From Amphiura filiformis (taxonomy: Eukaryota; Echinodermata; Ophiuroidea; Amphilepidida; Amphiuridae): a stretch of 64,000 nucleotides of DNA. Below the pieces are notes generated by a model. It saw nothing but the letters and a program-made list of their open reading frames with translations. It searched no databases and was not told the origin of the DNA. The DNA lies in contig NC_092647.1 of the NCBI RefSeq assembly GCF_039555335.1, positions 12,655,094-12,719,093 on the forward strand, given 5' to 3'. This document shows positions 32,588 through 44,065 of this stretch, one piece after another. The translations under genes were made by a program, and so were the position numbers. Each line of letters starts with the position of its first letter. Positions within the stretch are counted from its first letter, which is position 1.

Positions 32588-32901
32588 ACAGGAGTATTTC
32601 GTGATCCTAGCATCCTATTTTTATGACATTTTTCAGCAGATAACCACGAAAAAGGCTTATTCCCAAAATTTCAGTTGATTCAGATTTTGCGCTTGTGAGT
32701 TATGCATGAATACAAGTACTGCTCCATATAGGCCATTAATTGACGATATTTTTGCTAAACGAAATAATCTGCAAGAAATTTTGGTACATATAAAACATTA
32801 CAATGTATGTAGGAAATTGTAGCCAGACGGTTCAAGACTTCAAGTGGTATAAAAATCTCAACTTTTTTTGAGAAAAGTGGGTCACGAAATGCCCTTTTTA
32901 A
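32588..32901. mobile_element. Second TTAA family, copy 2
   Basis: GGAGTATTTCGTGATCC at the left and GTCACGAAATGCCCTTTTTA at the right. Interior ACCACGAAAAAGGCTTATTC and CTCAACTTTTTTTGAGAAAA match the 15.2-kb copy. The segment with the CGTTCTGGTGCACCAGAACG palindrome is deleted here, and the left TTAA has become TTAC. Confidence 0.8.
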
Positions 32902-32930
32902 TCATTGTAAATTTTCAAATGCATTAAGGG

Positions 32931-34130
32931 GGTACTACACCCCTGGCCAATTTTGCGCCTATTTTTGCATTTTTCTCAAAAATTATAGCGCATAGGTGAC
33001 AAGTAAGATATGTATATTATAGGGGCAAGTAGGCCTACTATAAGCATGGAAGAAAGAGATAAGAAGGAACCACAACGAACGCATTCACTTTGTCCACTCC
33101 CTTTACCGACATTTAATTGACATTGTTATTCATGAGGATTTACTTTGATCAATACCCCGCGTTAAATAGGTGATTGGTATTGTACTCCATGTATTTGCAT
33201 GTCTTCTGGAGCGTGTCTGAAGGATGATTTGAACTAATGACCTTCCGTGCAAGCACTCTATAGGATTTTCTCTGGTGACGTGATCATCGGTCATTGATGG
33301 CCTACATCTTTTTCTTCCATTTCGCCCAATTTTCCCGAACTTTGATGACTTTTTTCTCAGAGTTGGCAGTCTTTGGCACTGAAACGAGTTAGCTAGTTAC
33401 GATTATACACATATAAACTATTAAATTAAATAGGTTTTATGTACCGGACTCAACCGGAACATTGTGCATTATTTAAGAACATTTTGCATCTATTTTTCAT
33501 CTAAAAAATCACCAAAATCTTACCTTATTTGCTAAAGATGAAACTCAGCAAAAAACGGCCGATTTTGATGACCTTTTCGATGTGTTAAAGGACATTTTCT
33601 ACACAACACGATCAAGAAAACAGTTTGACTGTAGATCCCAAAACAAAGCTACTATACAAGTTCAGAGCATCAGTGAAATTCCATAATCTTACTTCTGGGT
33701 AGCGTTTGTTTGTTCTTGGAATGGTTTGTTATAGTTTTTTTACAGTAATGATTTCGCCAAGCATCGATCGCGGTAAATGGATCATACATGAAAGTAAGTA
33801 CCATGGATAGCTTTTCTTTTCATGCGTCAATAGATAAGCGGATTAAAACTTGGCCGATCGAAGTCGTTGTGGTTCCTTCTCATCTCTTTCTTCCATGCTA
33901 TAAGTTAACTACTGCACTGAAAATTCAGTAACTCAAGGCAAGTACCATAGTTATTGACTTATTGATCAAATATTGGTTTTCCCTCATTTTTGACTGTAAC
34001 TCTACAACTGTTGTCTGTGCTGAAATAAAATTTCCAGAGCAGTAGTTGTAGTCCTTGCCCCAATAATATACATAGGCCCTATCTTACTTGTCACCAATGC
34101 GCCATAATTTTTGATATAAATTTATTCATT
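32931..34130. mobile_element. Outer inverted-repeat element (GGGGTACTACACCCCTG end) with a nested element
   Basis: GCGCATAGGTGACAAGTAAG and ATATTATAGGGGCAAG (32989-33030) are mirrored by CTTGCCCCAATAATATAC and CTTACTTGTCACCAATGCGC (34056-34110). The left terminus is AAGGGGGTACTACACCCCTG. The right terminus is eroded. An inner element occupies 33049-33902. Confidence 0.6.
33049..33902. mobile_element. Inner inverted-repeat element, 854 bp
   Basis: TATAAGCATGGAAGAAAGAG and AAGGAACCACAACGA at the left are mirrored by TCGTTGTGGTTCCTT and CTCTTTCTTCCATGCTATA at the right (arms about 40 bp). Non-coding. Confidence 0.75.
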
Positions 34131-34436
34131 GTTAGGCCTACTGTGTGGGGGTGGGCAACTTATAAAATGAGGTACAAAAGTGCACCTAAAGGTAAAAAAC
34201 AGGGGCCGGCAAAGATTGACTGAATTTTGACGTCGTCATTGGTTTTACACGTAAACACGAAAATGTCTCAAATAATTCCAAAAGTGTATGCATGTTATCA
34301 AGCACTATTTTATCAGTCTTAATCCGTTGAGGTTCGACAGTGAACCTAATTTTAAGTACTGTTTTTTGAATTTTTTGTATGAATAACGCACGATATAATG
34401 TTATGTACAAAAAAATTCCCCCACATGTATCAATGT
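34131..34436. other. Non-coding stretch, nothing recognised
   Basis: No supported ORF, repeat or RNA gene. Confidence 0.45.
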
Positions 34437-34507
34437 ATGCGTGGTGTAGCGGTTAACGTCTCCGCCTGCCACGCAGAAGGTCCTGAGATCGATTTCCACT
34501 ACCGGCT
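34437..34507 (+). pseudogene. tRNA-Gly(GCC)-like sequence, degenerate
   Basis: TGGTGTAGCGGTTAACGTC (A-box region) and an anticodon arm TCCGC-CTGCCAC-GCAGA with GCC in anticodon position, identical in loop to tRNA-Gly(GCC). The T arm (GAGATCGATTTCC) has lost the G19-partner TTC and the acceptor does not pair well. A poly(T) tract follows at 34515-34525. Relic or SINE head, probably not expressed as tRNA. Confidence 0.6.
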
Positions 34508-34641
34508 ATAATATTTTTTTTTTCTTCACATTAATTTTGAATCCAAATTATTTATTTTCATGTGAAAATCTATACATTGCACTGGGAAATATATTTTGTG
34601 CATTTTTTTCTGTAACGGGCCAAAAGAGCTAAAAACGCACC

Positions 34642-34750
34642 ATGGCACGTACAGGGCGTCCAACGTGCAGGCAGTGTTGCCATCATATTGTCATTTTGTT
34701 TACGCTATTGGCTGTTGCCGTATTAAATTACTGTCGGCCACCGTCGTCTG
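34642..34750 (+). CDS. Candidate first coding exon, small type II membrane protein
   Basis: ATG in good context (ACCATGG) with an in-frame stop 12 nt upstream opens 36 codons plus one base up to GTAAAA. The translation starts MARTGRPTCRQCC, then has one hydrophobic stretch HHIVILFTLLAVAVLNYC, then CRPPSS. Short basic head followed by a single hydrophobic segment is the layout of a type II signal anchor; an uncleaved signal peptide is also possible. The exon ends in phase 1. The next candidate exon (34836-34946) accepts phase 1 and stays open. I do not recognise the protein. Risks: a short exon, a merely acceptable donor and an 85-bp intron. Confidence 0.33.
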
Positions 34751-34835
34751 GTAAAAACAAAACAATTTGAACACAGCATTTGTTCATAAAGAATATTATA
34801 TATTATTTATGCTTGATTTTGACAGTGAACTAAAG

Positions 34836-34946
34836 CCAAGGACAAATATGTTAGTGAAGAAATTGAAGGTGATGTCCCAGCTTTTCTGCAAGCCATTTGG
34901 GTGCAAGAGCCAAACATTTTAAAGAGAAGATTGGAGAAAATGGAAG
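34836..34946 (+). CDS. Candidate second exon of the small membrane protein gene
   Basis: 111 nt (37 codons, phase 1 in and out) ending at a strong donor GAAG|GTAAGA. With the base carried from the first exon it reads AKDKYVSEEIEGDVPAFLQA then IWVQEPNILKRRLEKME, a charged and amphipathic segment with no stop. The acceptor needed for this frame is the second AG (ACTAAAG at 34835). The nearer GACAG at 34825 would put TAA in frame two codons later. That is the main weakness of the model. The opposite-strand ORF over this span is a shadow. Confidence 0.33.
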
Positions 34947-35227
34947 GTAAGAGCATTATACATTCATTAAAGTACAAATATACACTACTAAACACTAACA
35001 AAGTTCTCACTCAAAAGTTAGGTCTTCATAGTAGGAACTTTCTTTCCTGAAGGTACCATGTCAACAACGCCTAGAAAAGTTGCTATCTGCCTTGAAAGAG
35101 TACATACTATTTTGCCATTCTCTGTGATTCATTTTCTCGGATTGGTACCAGATAGAAGTGACATATTACCATCAACAAGTGACATATTATTAATAAGTGA
35201 CATATTATATCACCAACTAGTAACTAG

Positions 35228-38051
35228 TGCCATATGGGTATAATCAGAAATAATGGCACCAAAGTGTGACAAAAGGGTCAAAAATACAAACAGTGTTCAG
35301 AGATGTAATTGTTGTCTTATTGTAAGCACAACCTAAAGTCAAGAAAAAATAAAAAAAAATTACTTCAGTAATGTTACTAAATGTATTTTTTCAACTGGTT
35401 TATTGACAAAAGTAGTCCAAATTTTTTAGAAACAACACAAAAGATCCATGCCATTCCTTGTTATATTTTGACAAAATTATGCAAATATGTAATTCTTTGA
35501 GTTTTAATTTTACTTAGACACTAAACTAAGATAGTCATGTAGAATTTTTCTCATGGAAACAAAGTTTCGGAAAAAATTCATTAAAACACCTAAAAATTTG
35601 TGGAAATCTGGAATAAAAGTTTTTATTTGTGACCATCCAGCACAACTGAGCCCTGAAGTCGCCAATGATCATTTTTGAGACATTCAACCAAAATATTCTG
35701 CTTGAAATTAGCTTTAATATGATGTATATCATGTCTATAGTACTTGACATTTAAGTAGTGAAAAATCAATAAAACAGTCAAAAAATCCTTTGTTTCCTAT
35801 TGTTTATTGTTTTGAGCATATCAATAGTGGCACTGGAGACATCCGGGCTCAGTTGTGGTGGATGGTCACATTTGTCAAAAAAACCATCTTAAACTATTTT
35901 CTGTTTAAGTTTGTATAATGCAATATGATGTGCAAAAACTGTGTTGAAGTTTTTAGCATCACTTTCTTCTTTAAATTGATGTAAGGATCCATCAAACTAG
36001 TGCTATTGTGTAACACTCCTGACACTGTATAATACCTGTATGGCCTGAAATATTTTATAAACTACATTTTCTAAAACAGTGTTTGTAATTTTTTGTTGAC
36101 AACATCTATGGCCCTCTCAAAAAAGGCACAGAATTTAGGTGATTTACGTTCAATTTTAGTTTTTGAGCCCAGCTTGCATGTTGTTGTAACACTCCTGACA
36201 CTTTGCTACAGTAGGCCTACCGTAAGCCTCAAATATATATAAATTTGCAAATCACATTTTCGAACATAGTTTTGTAATTTTTTGGTAACACTATCTATGG
36301 CTATCTCAAAAAGGGGCAAAAAATTGAATTACATTAGTTCAATTTTATTGTTATTATAATAGCATGGTAATATTTGTATTGCGCGAACTTGGATGTCGAC
36401 CTTTACCCATGATACATCACGATTACATCGCAAACCACTGGCGCGCCCTTATTGTGAATAGCGAGAATTAATTCTGTGTAACACTCCTGACATTGACTAT
36501 TTAGATAGCTGTAGCAAACATGTTCAAGCAATGGTGAATATTTTTCTTGTTTTTGAGTTCCTATCACAATGCACTAATAAAATAAAAAGTAAAACATGAA
36601 TATTGCCACCTTGGTGTATGAAAAAAATCAAGTTGAATTCTGATGTAACCCTCCTGACGAGACAGAATTTCTCTTTTCAACCCGCTCTAAAAAGAAAACG
36701 GTTTTGATATCATGCAAGTTTTATTTTTTCCAAGTTTAGCCCAAATGTTGTTTTTACTAAAACAGACTGAAATAGATAATTACTGTCATCATTACCTTAC
36801 AATGCTACACAATCTGGTGACGAGTGATTTTTGGAACATATTTTATTTTTCGCCTCCGCGGCCGGGTCAAAATCGCGAAAATCTGGGCCCGGTTTTTTTT
36901 TTTTTTTTTTTTCAAAAAAAAAAAAAAAAAAAATAAAAAAAAAAAATTCTTTTTTTAAATTTTTTTTTTTAATAATTTTTTTTAACAAATGTTTTTTTTA
37001 TATCATACATGTACCCCCAAGCCTATTCCCGGATCCCTGATGTTCACTAAAAAGATTGTGCCCCAAGCCAGCACTTTAATTCTTACTCATTGAATCCCAA
37101 CAACATGGATGTTAGGCCCTTCACAATTGATTTTGAGTTTCCTATTTCCCGCCCGCATCAAACATTGAGAATTGCAAAATATTTAATTATTTGATTTTTA
37201 TCCAGATGTCATTTTCTCTGTTAAATGACATTTTTGTTACATTAATTTGCTACTTTCTTACTTTGATCATGAATCCTGAACAAACAAATAACACATATTA
37301 TTATCAATGTATAAAATCAACCATAATTGCAATATGATCTGCAGTGCCAAAATGTACCATGCAAGATGTTGATATTGGGCTGTGACCACTTGTTTCAAAA
37401 TGAAGAAAATAATAAGTAATAAATAACTAATAATTAAGTTACCTCATGCCTTTTTAAAATCTTTAAATAGTAAACTAAGAATTAATTGTGAAGGGTCTTA
37501 ATATTAATATTTACTTCAATAAAATATTCAACATTGGGTAGAAAATATAGCCAATTTGCATATACCTCTCTTCACTTATGTTACTGTGAAATAGTAGGTA
37601 TCAAATGGTTGAGTTGTTAAAAAAAAAAAAAAATCCGGCCGGCTGTACTACCAGATTTTAGGCTTGGGAGGGCAACACAACAATTTTTTTTTTTTTGGCC
37701 TAAGTAAGTGACTAATATGAAAGAATTTGCAACTTAATAATAGCTGACACTTCACAAAATGCCATGAAAACCGATGCAAAACTTTTTAACTTGAAGATTT
37801 TTTACATACATGATTAAAATACAAATACCTCTTTTTTTGTCACGCTAACATGTAACACTCCTGACCATATGGGAAAGAAAATTGGGCATATTATTTTTTA
37901 CATGACAGCTATGACACTACAAATTGCTGTGGTTAAAGGGCCAATCATAAAACACATTTTAAAAGATGAATTTCTTTGCTGATCTTTTTCATTTGCACAG
38001 CAGACATCGGCAACCTAACGGTGCCATTATTTTTGACTTTACCCATATGCG
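35228..38051. mobile_element. Probable inverted-repeat element with dispersed TGTAACACTCCTGACA
   Basis: CATATGGGTA then AAATAATGGCACC at 35232-35262 is mirrored by GGTGCCATTATTTTTGAC and TACCCATATG at 38012-38051. A second inner pair is ACCATCCAGCACAACTGAGC (35632) against GCTCAGTTGTGGTGGATGGT (35849). TGTAACACTCCTGACA occurs at 36009, 36185 and 36477 exactly, with variants at 36644 and 37851 and a partial at 38064. A poly(T)/poly(A) hairpin at 36893-36950 and a poly(A) tract at 37619-37634 lie inside. No transposase is recognisable. The outer ends are less certain than the motif. Confidence 0.5.
36893..36990. repeat. Poly(T)-poly(A) tract
   Basis: About 21 T, one C, about 22 A, then further A- and T-runs. 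Such a tract can be real or a sequencing/assembly compromise. Confidence 0.85.
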
Positions 38052-39045
38052 ACAGTGTTGGAGGACTCCTGACAACCTTGCACTGGCTTCCAGTTTGCCA
38101 ATAAGTACTCATTAGTACTGTTTTAAATCCCCCTGTATGTAGATAGGTCCTTGCAACACCCAAGTCCAAACTAAATTTTGGACTATACCGTTTATGTTCC
38201 TGCTCATACCTTGAGCTCGTTTTCTGACAGTAACCGGCACGCTATTCAAAGACATAGCCACAGAATCACTGGCAAAAGCAGATTTGACATTGCAGCTGCT
38301 ACGGCATGAAATTCGTAACATGTGAACATAAATCTGCCACGACCACATCTCTGTTTTCTTGAACTGTTCTCTTGTTTTTTGACTTTTTGTGTATATTTCT
38401 TGTAAGCGCCATGGTATTTTCTGGTGAATGACACCATAAAATGCCTGTAAATGTAACCAAAGAGATGTTTGATATAAAAACAGGGTTTCTAGCCAATCAG
38501 GAATTTTCAAAAATGGGAAAAATCAGTGGATTTTGTTTACCCAATTAGAACATGCAATTGTTTTTACCCCCTTTAATTGTTGTGCAGAAAATAAAGTGTC
38601 ATGCAGAAAAAGTGATATCATAATTTCAAGAACACACAAATTGGAATGTGATGCAGCGTATCTTATAAGAGATGCACCCAAAATGTGTCACATCACAGTG
38701 AACCAATTTGACATGTTTGTAAATAAATAGTACATCATTTATTGATATATGCTAAGAAAAGTGGTATGACTGTACAAAGAGGATAAACCTTAAATTGTAT
38801 AGAGAAGTTCAATTTTAATTGGATATTCACTTGAAGGTGTCAAGGATATACACAAATCTTATTCCACACATTCTAATCTGAATTTTGGATTTAGAAACAA
38901 TTCAAATCTTATGTTGCAACCAAAATTGGGCAATAGCTGCATTATGGGAACTTTCATGTATTGATGATTTCTCTGTATGTATTCTCTGTATTGTTTAATC
39001 ATTTCATTTCATATTTCAAGCAGTAAATTATGTATTTTATTTTAG

Positions 39046-39089
39046 ATATTAGAAGATTCAAGATTTACAAGAAATGTTGGCCAGATTAA
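39046..39089 (+). CDS. Possible terminal exon of the 34.6-kb candidate gene
   Basis: A good acceptor (TGTATTTTATTTTAG) is followed, in the phase 1 required by 34836-34946, by DIRRFKIYKKCWPD and a TAA stop. An AATAAA is at 39468-39473. The intron would be 4.1 kb and filled by a repeat element. An alternative phase-1 terminal exon (VPQTKEENDW then TGA, after TTTTATTGCAG) lies at about 44877-44908. Choice between them is a guess. Confidence 0.2.
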
Positions 39090-39499
39090 TCTTGTCTTTG
39101 ATGTTGTTAGCAGGCTCAGTTTAATTAACAGAGCATAATTACTTATACTCTGTTACATATGCATGGAGAATATGTACCTTGCTTTACAGTTTATCCTTTA
39201 CATTTAGGTTTAGTTTCATTTATGATATTTTACTGTATTGTTTTTGTAGAAAAGTCAAGACTACAGGTGAAAACAGCCTTGTTTGTTTTATGGCATCTGA
39301 GAAGTTAATGAGGACAAAAAACAAACACCTCGATTTCACTCATTTCACTCAAGTGATGGCCTCAGGACTAAACTGTGCAATACCAGATAACTGAGTGTGC
39401 TGAATCTGTAAGTAAATTTAAGGGTTGGTAATTTACGGTGAAATACCATAATTTAAAAAATGGGGAAAATAAAGAAAGCAAATATTTTGAGAGCATTGG
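39090..39499. other. Non-coding stretch; possible 3' untranslated region
   Basis: If the candidate gene is real, this would be its 3' end, up to AATAAA at 39468. The 71-codon ORF at 39179-39394 has no recognisable feature. Confidence 0.25.
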
Positions 39500-39700
39500 G
39501 CTATTCCAGCAAATAAGTGCACACCTCCCAAGCTTATCCCTCCACAAAAGTCTTAATTTCTAGTCACGAACAACCACTGCAAAAACCCGGAAATCCAAAG
39601 GCTTTGTTAAAGGTGCAAACATCCCAGAAATTTTAACCACTTTCATCTTAAAAAAACGTACTGCCAACAACATAATCTACACAAGGGTATATGTGACCCA
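39500..39700. mobile_element. One end of a GGGCTATTCCA element
   Basis: GCATTGGGCTATTCCAGCAA then AAGTGCACACC matches 42629-42660 and the termini at 17059 and 51914. No opposite end was found nearby. Confidence 0.5.
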
Positions 39701-39952
39701 TCACATATAAAAGCAACCACTTGGCTTCAGAAATGAAAAAGGAGATTTAAGGAGGCTGTGTACTCTCAGACATGCATGTAGTAAAAGTGCAATAACTTTG
39801 TAATTCGTCGCACAAGACATATAAAAGTATACATTTTTTATGAAGGCAAGACATCAATAAATCTTAATATAAATACAGATTTGGGGTAAAAACAACAATT
39901 ATGAAGAAAATCACAAAAAAATGAGTTTTTGGCAATATTTGTTAGGTACATC

Positions 39953-40276
39953 CACAGAGGAGTAAGATAAGACAGAGCGCGTACCACCAGTCAAAGTCCC
40001 CGTGTATTGTATGGTACCAGTTCTCGCATATTCATGAGGGCCGATTGTTCGAGCGTGCTGTGTCAAACAATCACGCCAGCGCTATGCGTGCCTTTCACAG
40101 ATACGCTGATAGAGCGTTCTATGTGCTTTTCGCGATTCGCGATAGACCATGAAAATACGCTGTAATTGCGTAGCAGTCTCGCCTGTCGCATTTCATGGAA
40201 CAATCGGCCCTCATTATCGGATGAGGCGGAGACTTTGACTGGTGGTACGCGCTCTGTCTTATCTTACTCCTCTGTG
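39953..40276. mobile_element. Inverted-repeat element with 8-bp target duplication GGTACATC
   Basis: GGTACATC is directly repeated at 39945-39952 and 40277-40284. The ends CACAGAGGAGTAAGATAAGA and CAGAGCGCGTACCACCAG are mirrored perfectly over about 46 bp. Length 324 bp with a CpG-rich non-coding interior. The 8-bp duplication suggests the hAT group. Confidence 0.88.
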
Positions 40277-40411
40277 GGTACATCATAACAAAAAAAACAC
40301 TCTTTCCAAAATATTTTATTTTGTTTTTAGCTCAATCTTGAGGCTCCATTCCAAAAACGTTTTTTTTATTTTTTTGATATTGGCCTTATTATTTGAGATA
40401 TTGACCATATA

Positions 40412-41414
40412 GGGGAGAGCGGGAGTGTTCGCCTAGGGGCAGGTTCGCCCACCCTTGTTTCTCAGCACTACGGCTATCAGGGAATTTGGTGATGGCAAAA
40501 TTAGGTGACATATGTCATTATAAACTTCTCATATTAGCCACGCGACATTTAGGGACGTGTTCATCGAACTGCAGCCAAAACAAAAAAATTACACCAAAAC
40601 GTAATTTTTTGTTGCATTAATAATGTTGTATTATCATTGATACATAAATACAGATGGTTTTAATGGAAATCTATATTGGGAATATATGGGATTTGTCAAA
40701 GATTTAATGCAGTTATAAACTCCTTATTCGATTTGTATTTTGCATACCCTGAAGAAAATACAAAAATGTGCACAAGGGGCACGTTCGCCCTTTTGAGGAT
40801 GGGGCGTATTCGCTCTATATCTTCCCCGGGCGGACTTACCCCAAACTGGAGGGCGGACCTGCCCCATCAGCATATTATGCAAAATATTTATAATTATACC
40901 ATTAAACAAGGTAAAACTACTGAAAAGCATGTTTTTTAAAGTTATGTGGTATCAGTATTACTCATACCACCATTTATGTCCTAATCCATCTCCCGAAGTT
41001 GTAATCATGATACGTTTAAGCTCACTTTGGACCCCTACATTTTACCCTGACCCGACCCCTGCAACAAATTTAGTCACTTCCCAGAAGAGAATGAATGCCC
41101 TGTATACTCTTGCTAAATGTTTGCATTTAATATGTTATTGTTATGCAATGTTTAAACCATTTTTGTGATTAGGGTGAACTTACCCCACCATATGGGTGAA
41201 CCTGCCCCAATATGGGGCAAGTTCGCCACTTTGCAAAACTTTTTTGTTTGCTCTATCCTGTTGTCATTGTAAGACCTATAGTTCTGGGATTGTGGCCGTA
41301 TATAGCTATAAGACATAGGGCTTTCACATGGGCTAATCAGGTCATCCCTAACCTTAAAATTAACATCGCTAGGCTGGTCAGAAAAATATAGGGCGAACAC
41401 TCCCCGCTCTCCCC
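40412..41414. mobile_element. 1-kb inverted-repeat element with GGGGCANGTTCGCCC motifs
   Basis: GGGGAGAGCGGGAGTGTTCG at the left is mirrored by CGAACACTCCCCGCTCTCCC at the right. GGGGCAGGTTCGCCC, GGGGCACGTTCGCCC, GGGGCAAGTTCGCC and inverted GGGCGGACCTGCCCC, GGTGAACCTGCCCC and related forms occur about nine times. The ORFs inside are not protein-like. Confidence 0.75.
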
Positions 41415-42754
41415 AGGCATCAAATTGAACTTTTTTAAATTCACAAACGCCTATTTGCACAAAATGATGCCTAAAATCAGAAATAGGCCAAAATATAAAA
41501 AAATGAGAGAACCGTGTCTTGAGTCGATCATGCTTTTTACGATGATCATATTTGCTTTCCTATAGATGCTGTATTTATTGAGTTATCGTGTACCTAAACC
41601 GTCATTTTGCCAAGAAAATGAACATTGAAATAATGGCCGTTGAAGTTTAAAGTGGTCACATTTTACACTTTCATCGAATCTCGCAGGAGAATGCGGCAGT
41701 TTTTATTTTTCTACCTTACATTACATTAACATCGGGTAAATCCACGGCCCCTTGAGAAGTTTGAGCGAAATCCATTCATAACTTGATATTTAAATCGGGG
41801 GAAAGGACTTGAAAAAACCGACATTTTATCAGCTAAAACAGAGCCATTTGACCACTAGGTTTTTGTGCTTCCGTGGTGTTTCCATAAGATGCGCCGCGCA
41901 TGCAGATAAGCGTCGCATACGCGTAAGCGTATTTGTGCGTTAACAAATTGCGCGATACGCATGCGCAGCGATGCGTTGTTTTATGCGTGTACCCTGCTGG
42001 TACAACAAAGATTTTCTTTCCTTTTCAATTTCAAACACGAGTGGAATAGTGAAATAAAATCCTTAAAATATTGCAGTTGGAGTTTATAAATCTGGATTTT
42101 CATTCCTTGTATTTATAAAAAACATGACAAAGTACAAACATATCAAAAAAACTAAATTTTGCGAAAGAAACAATGTCTAGAGTACACAGCTGCCTTAAAC
42201 ACTATAGGATAAACTTCAATTTTTAAATGACACCTTGTTGAAATCAGATACATTAAACATCTAGGCTTAGGAAGATTTTCAACATGGGGAGAGGGAGGCT
42301 GACAAAAAAATTAGTAAAAAATAGGAAATTTTGCAAAAAATAGGTCAAAAACACCCATTTTCCCGCTATCTGGTCATATTTTTTTACTTTATCTGAAATT
42401 ATAGGAGGGCCTGAGCCCCCAGACCAAAGTTATTGAGGGGCTGAGCCCCACAAGCCGCCTTCCCCATGGTTCCGAAACCTATGTTAAAAAATGTTTTGTG
42501 AGGCAAAACAAGCTCAAGTTTCTTTTTATTTTCTCTCATCTTCTTTCATTGTTATCTGACCATGACAGGGATTTACTAGGGTCTGGTGGAATGTACATAA
42601 ATGTAGAATTCATGCCTAAACCATAAGCATTGGGCTGTTCCAGCAAATAAGTGCTCAACTACCAAGCTTATCTGTCCAAAAAGAGCAAAATGTACAAAAC
42701 CGTTGAGTCATTGATTGAGTGAGTCAGACTTTTTATACTTTATTATGTGAAACC
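41415..42754. other. Non-coding stretch; CpG-rich patch and a GGGCTATTCCA-type end
   Basis: A CpG-rich patch (GCATACGCGTAAGCG and relatives) lies at 41888-41990. GCATTGGGCTGTTCCAGCAA at 42629 matches the end at 39497. GGGGCTGAGCCCC at 42437 is a small hairpin. No gene supported. Confidence 0.4.
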
Positions 42755-42945
42755 TTTTTAAAATGGGGTCTTTGTGTGAGAGCCAAAAGAAGCCTGAAAC
42801 ATTGAATTTCTAGTTCTAAATGGCTTTGTTATTTCAAAATAAGTAACAAAATCAGTGATAAATGGGGGGAAATGGGGTCTTTGGGTGACAGCAATGCTGA
42901 AAAAGTGGGTCTTAACAGCCTTAGATATGCGTCACCTCCCTGGGA
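42755..42945 (+). repeat. Dispersed repeat, copy B
   Basis: GGGGTCTTTGTGTGAGAGCC, TGGCTTTGTTATTTCAAAAT, GTGACAGCAATGCTGAAAAA and GCGTCACCTCC match 9550-9845 in reverse orientation. Confidence 0.6.
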
Positions 42946-43289
42946 AATGCTCAGCACTTTAAGTTGGTGATTTTCATGCCATATATTTGGATGAAAATAA
43001 TTGGATTTGAAATTTCAAAATCAAATAATGGTTGGATGGAAATACCATTATATTTTGGTTGGAATTTCAATATCTTCTACACCATTTCCACAGTTTCATG
43101 TTGAAAATATTGGATCTGGAATTGCTTCGCAATTTCTTCCTGTTTTCTTTCCCTTTCCTCCTTCCCATGTAAAGCCGCCCATGCGTACAGCCACAGGTAC
43201 CAAATATAGGTGACACCTGGGAATTCAACATGTAAACTACATGTAGGCCAGGCCTACTACATGTCCTGGCTACATGTGTATGGTCGAAG

Positions 43290-43998
43290 AAATTAACGAT
43301 TACATAATGCGCCAGCATCAATGCAGTTCATTCCAAGTTTGATCAGCAGGCGCTTTTTTCATACTCGCTCACCGCTTCCTAAAGTTTGTGTATCTCATTA
43401 TATTTAGTCCACATTATCTATTTTATAAATTGACAGTGTTATGTTTTTCATGCTTTCACTGAAGATAAATAACAGTGTGTCGAAAAAAACTTTGATTTCT
43501 GCAATTGGAAGCTTTCCAACTTGAATTTTTTAGGTTGTGCAAATATGTTATATTTTAACTTTCCAAAGAATATTTGTGCCAAGAATGATAATGATAAAGT
43601 GCTTACAGTTTTACGTGTGATTTTTGATATTTCTTGAAATATTCCAAAACATTAATGTGTGTGAGAAAATTTTTAAAGCCAGCTGGAATTCTTTTTACAA
43701 TAATTCTTTATGCAACATTAATATCAACATTAACGAAAAAAGACATTTATAAGTACCGAGCAATCGAGCATCATCTTACATGCAAAGCTTTTCAATATCA
43801 TGCAGGTTTTCAAATTTGAACAAAACCTAATTAGATGTTTTGAAAGAAACAGATTGTTTAAAAAGAACGAAAAGGATTTCACTGAACAAAATATGAAGGC
43901 CACTGACAGTGTTAACCACTAGTGCGCATTGTGTTGAATGATCTTTCTTTCAAACTTGGAATGAAGTGAATTGAGGCATACATTATGTAATTTCTTCA
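43290..43998. mobile_element. Probable inverted-repeat element, about 700 bp
   Basis: GAAGAAATTA, ATTACATAATG and TTCATTCCAAGTTTGA at the left are mirrored in order by TCAAACTTGGAATGAA, CATTATGTAAT and TTTCTTC at the right. Non-coding interior. Confidence 0.55.
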
Positions 43999-44065
43999 CA
44001 ATCAGTCAACCGATTCCAGTAAAATTAGCGTATAAGATGTGGGGAATAAGATGGGCTAAATGCTA

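Noticed and set aside
34437..34507. Functional tRNA-Gly gene
   Set aside because: Anticodon loop is right, but T arm and acceptor stem do not close.
36893..36990. Biological hairpin of poly(T)/poly(A)
   Set aside because: Homopolymer pairs of this length are often assembly or sequencing compromises, so no function is claimed.
38112..38510. 132-codon minus-strand ORF
   Set aside because: No recognisable domain, other frames are also open here, and it overlaps the end of a motif-bearing repeat element. Kept out as a gene for lack of any positive signal.
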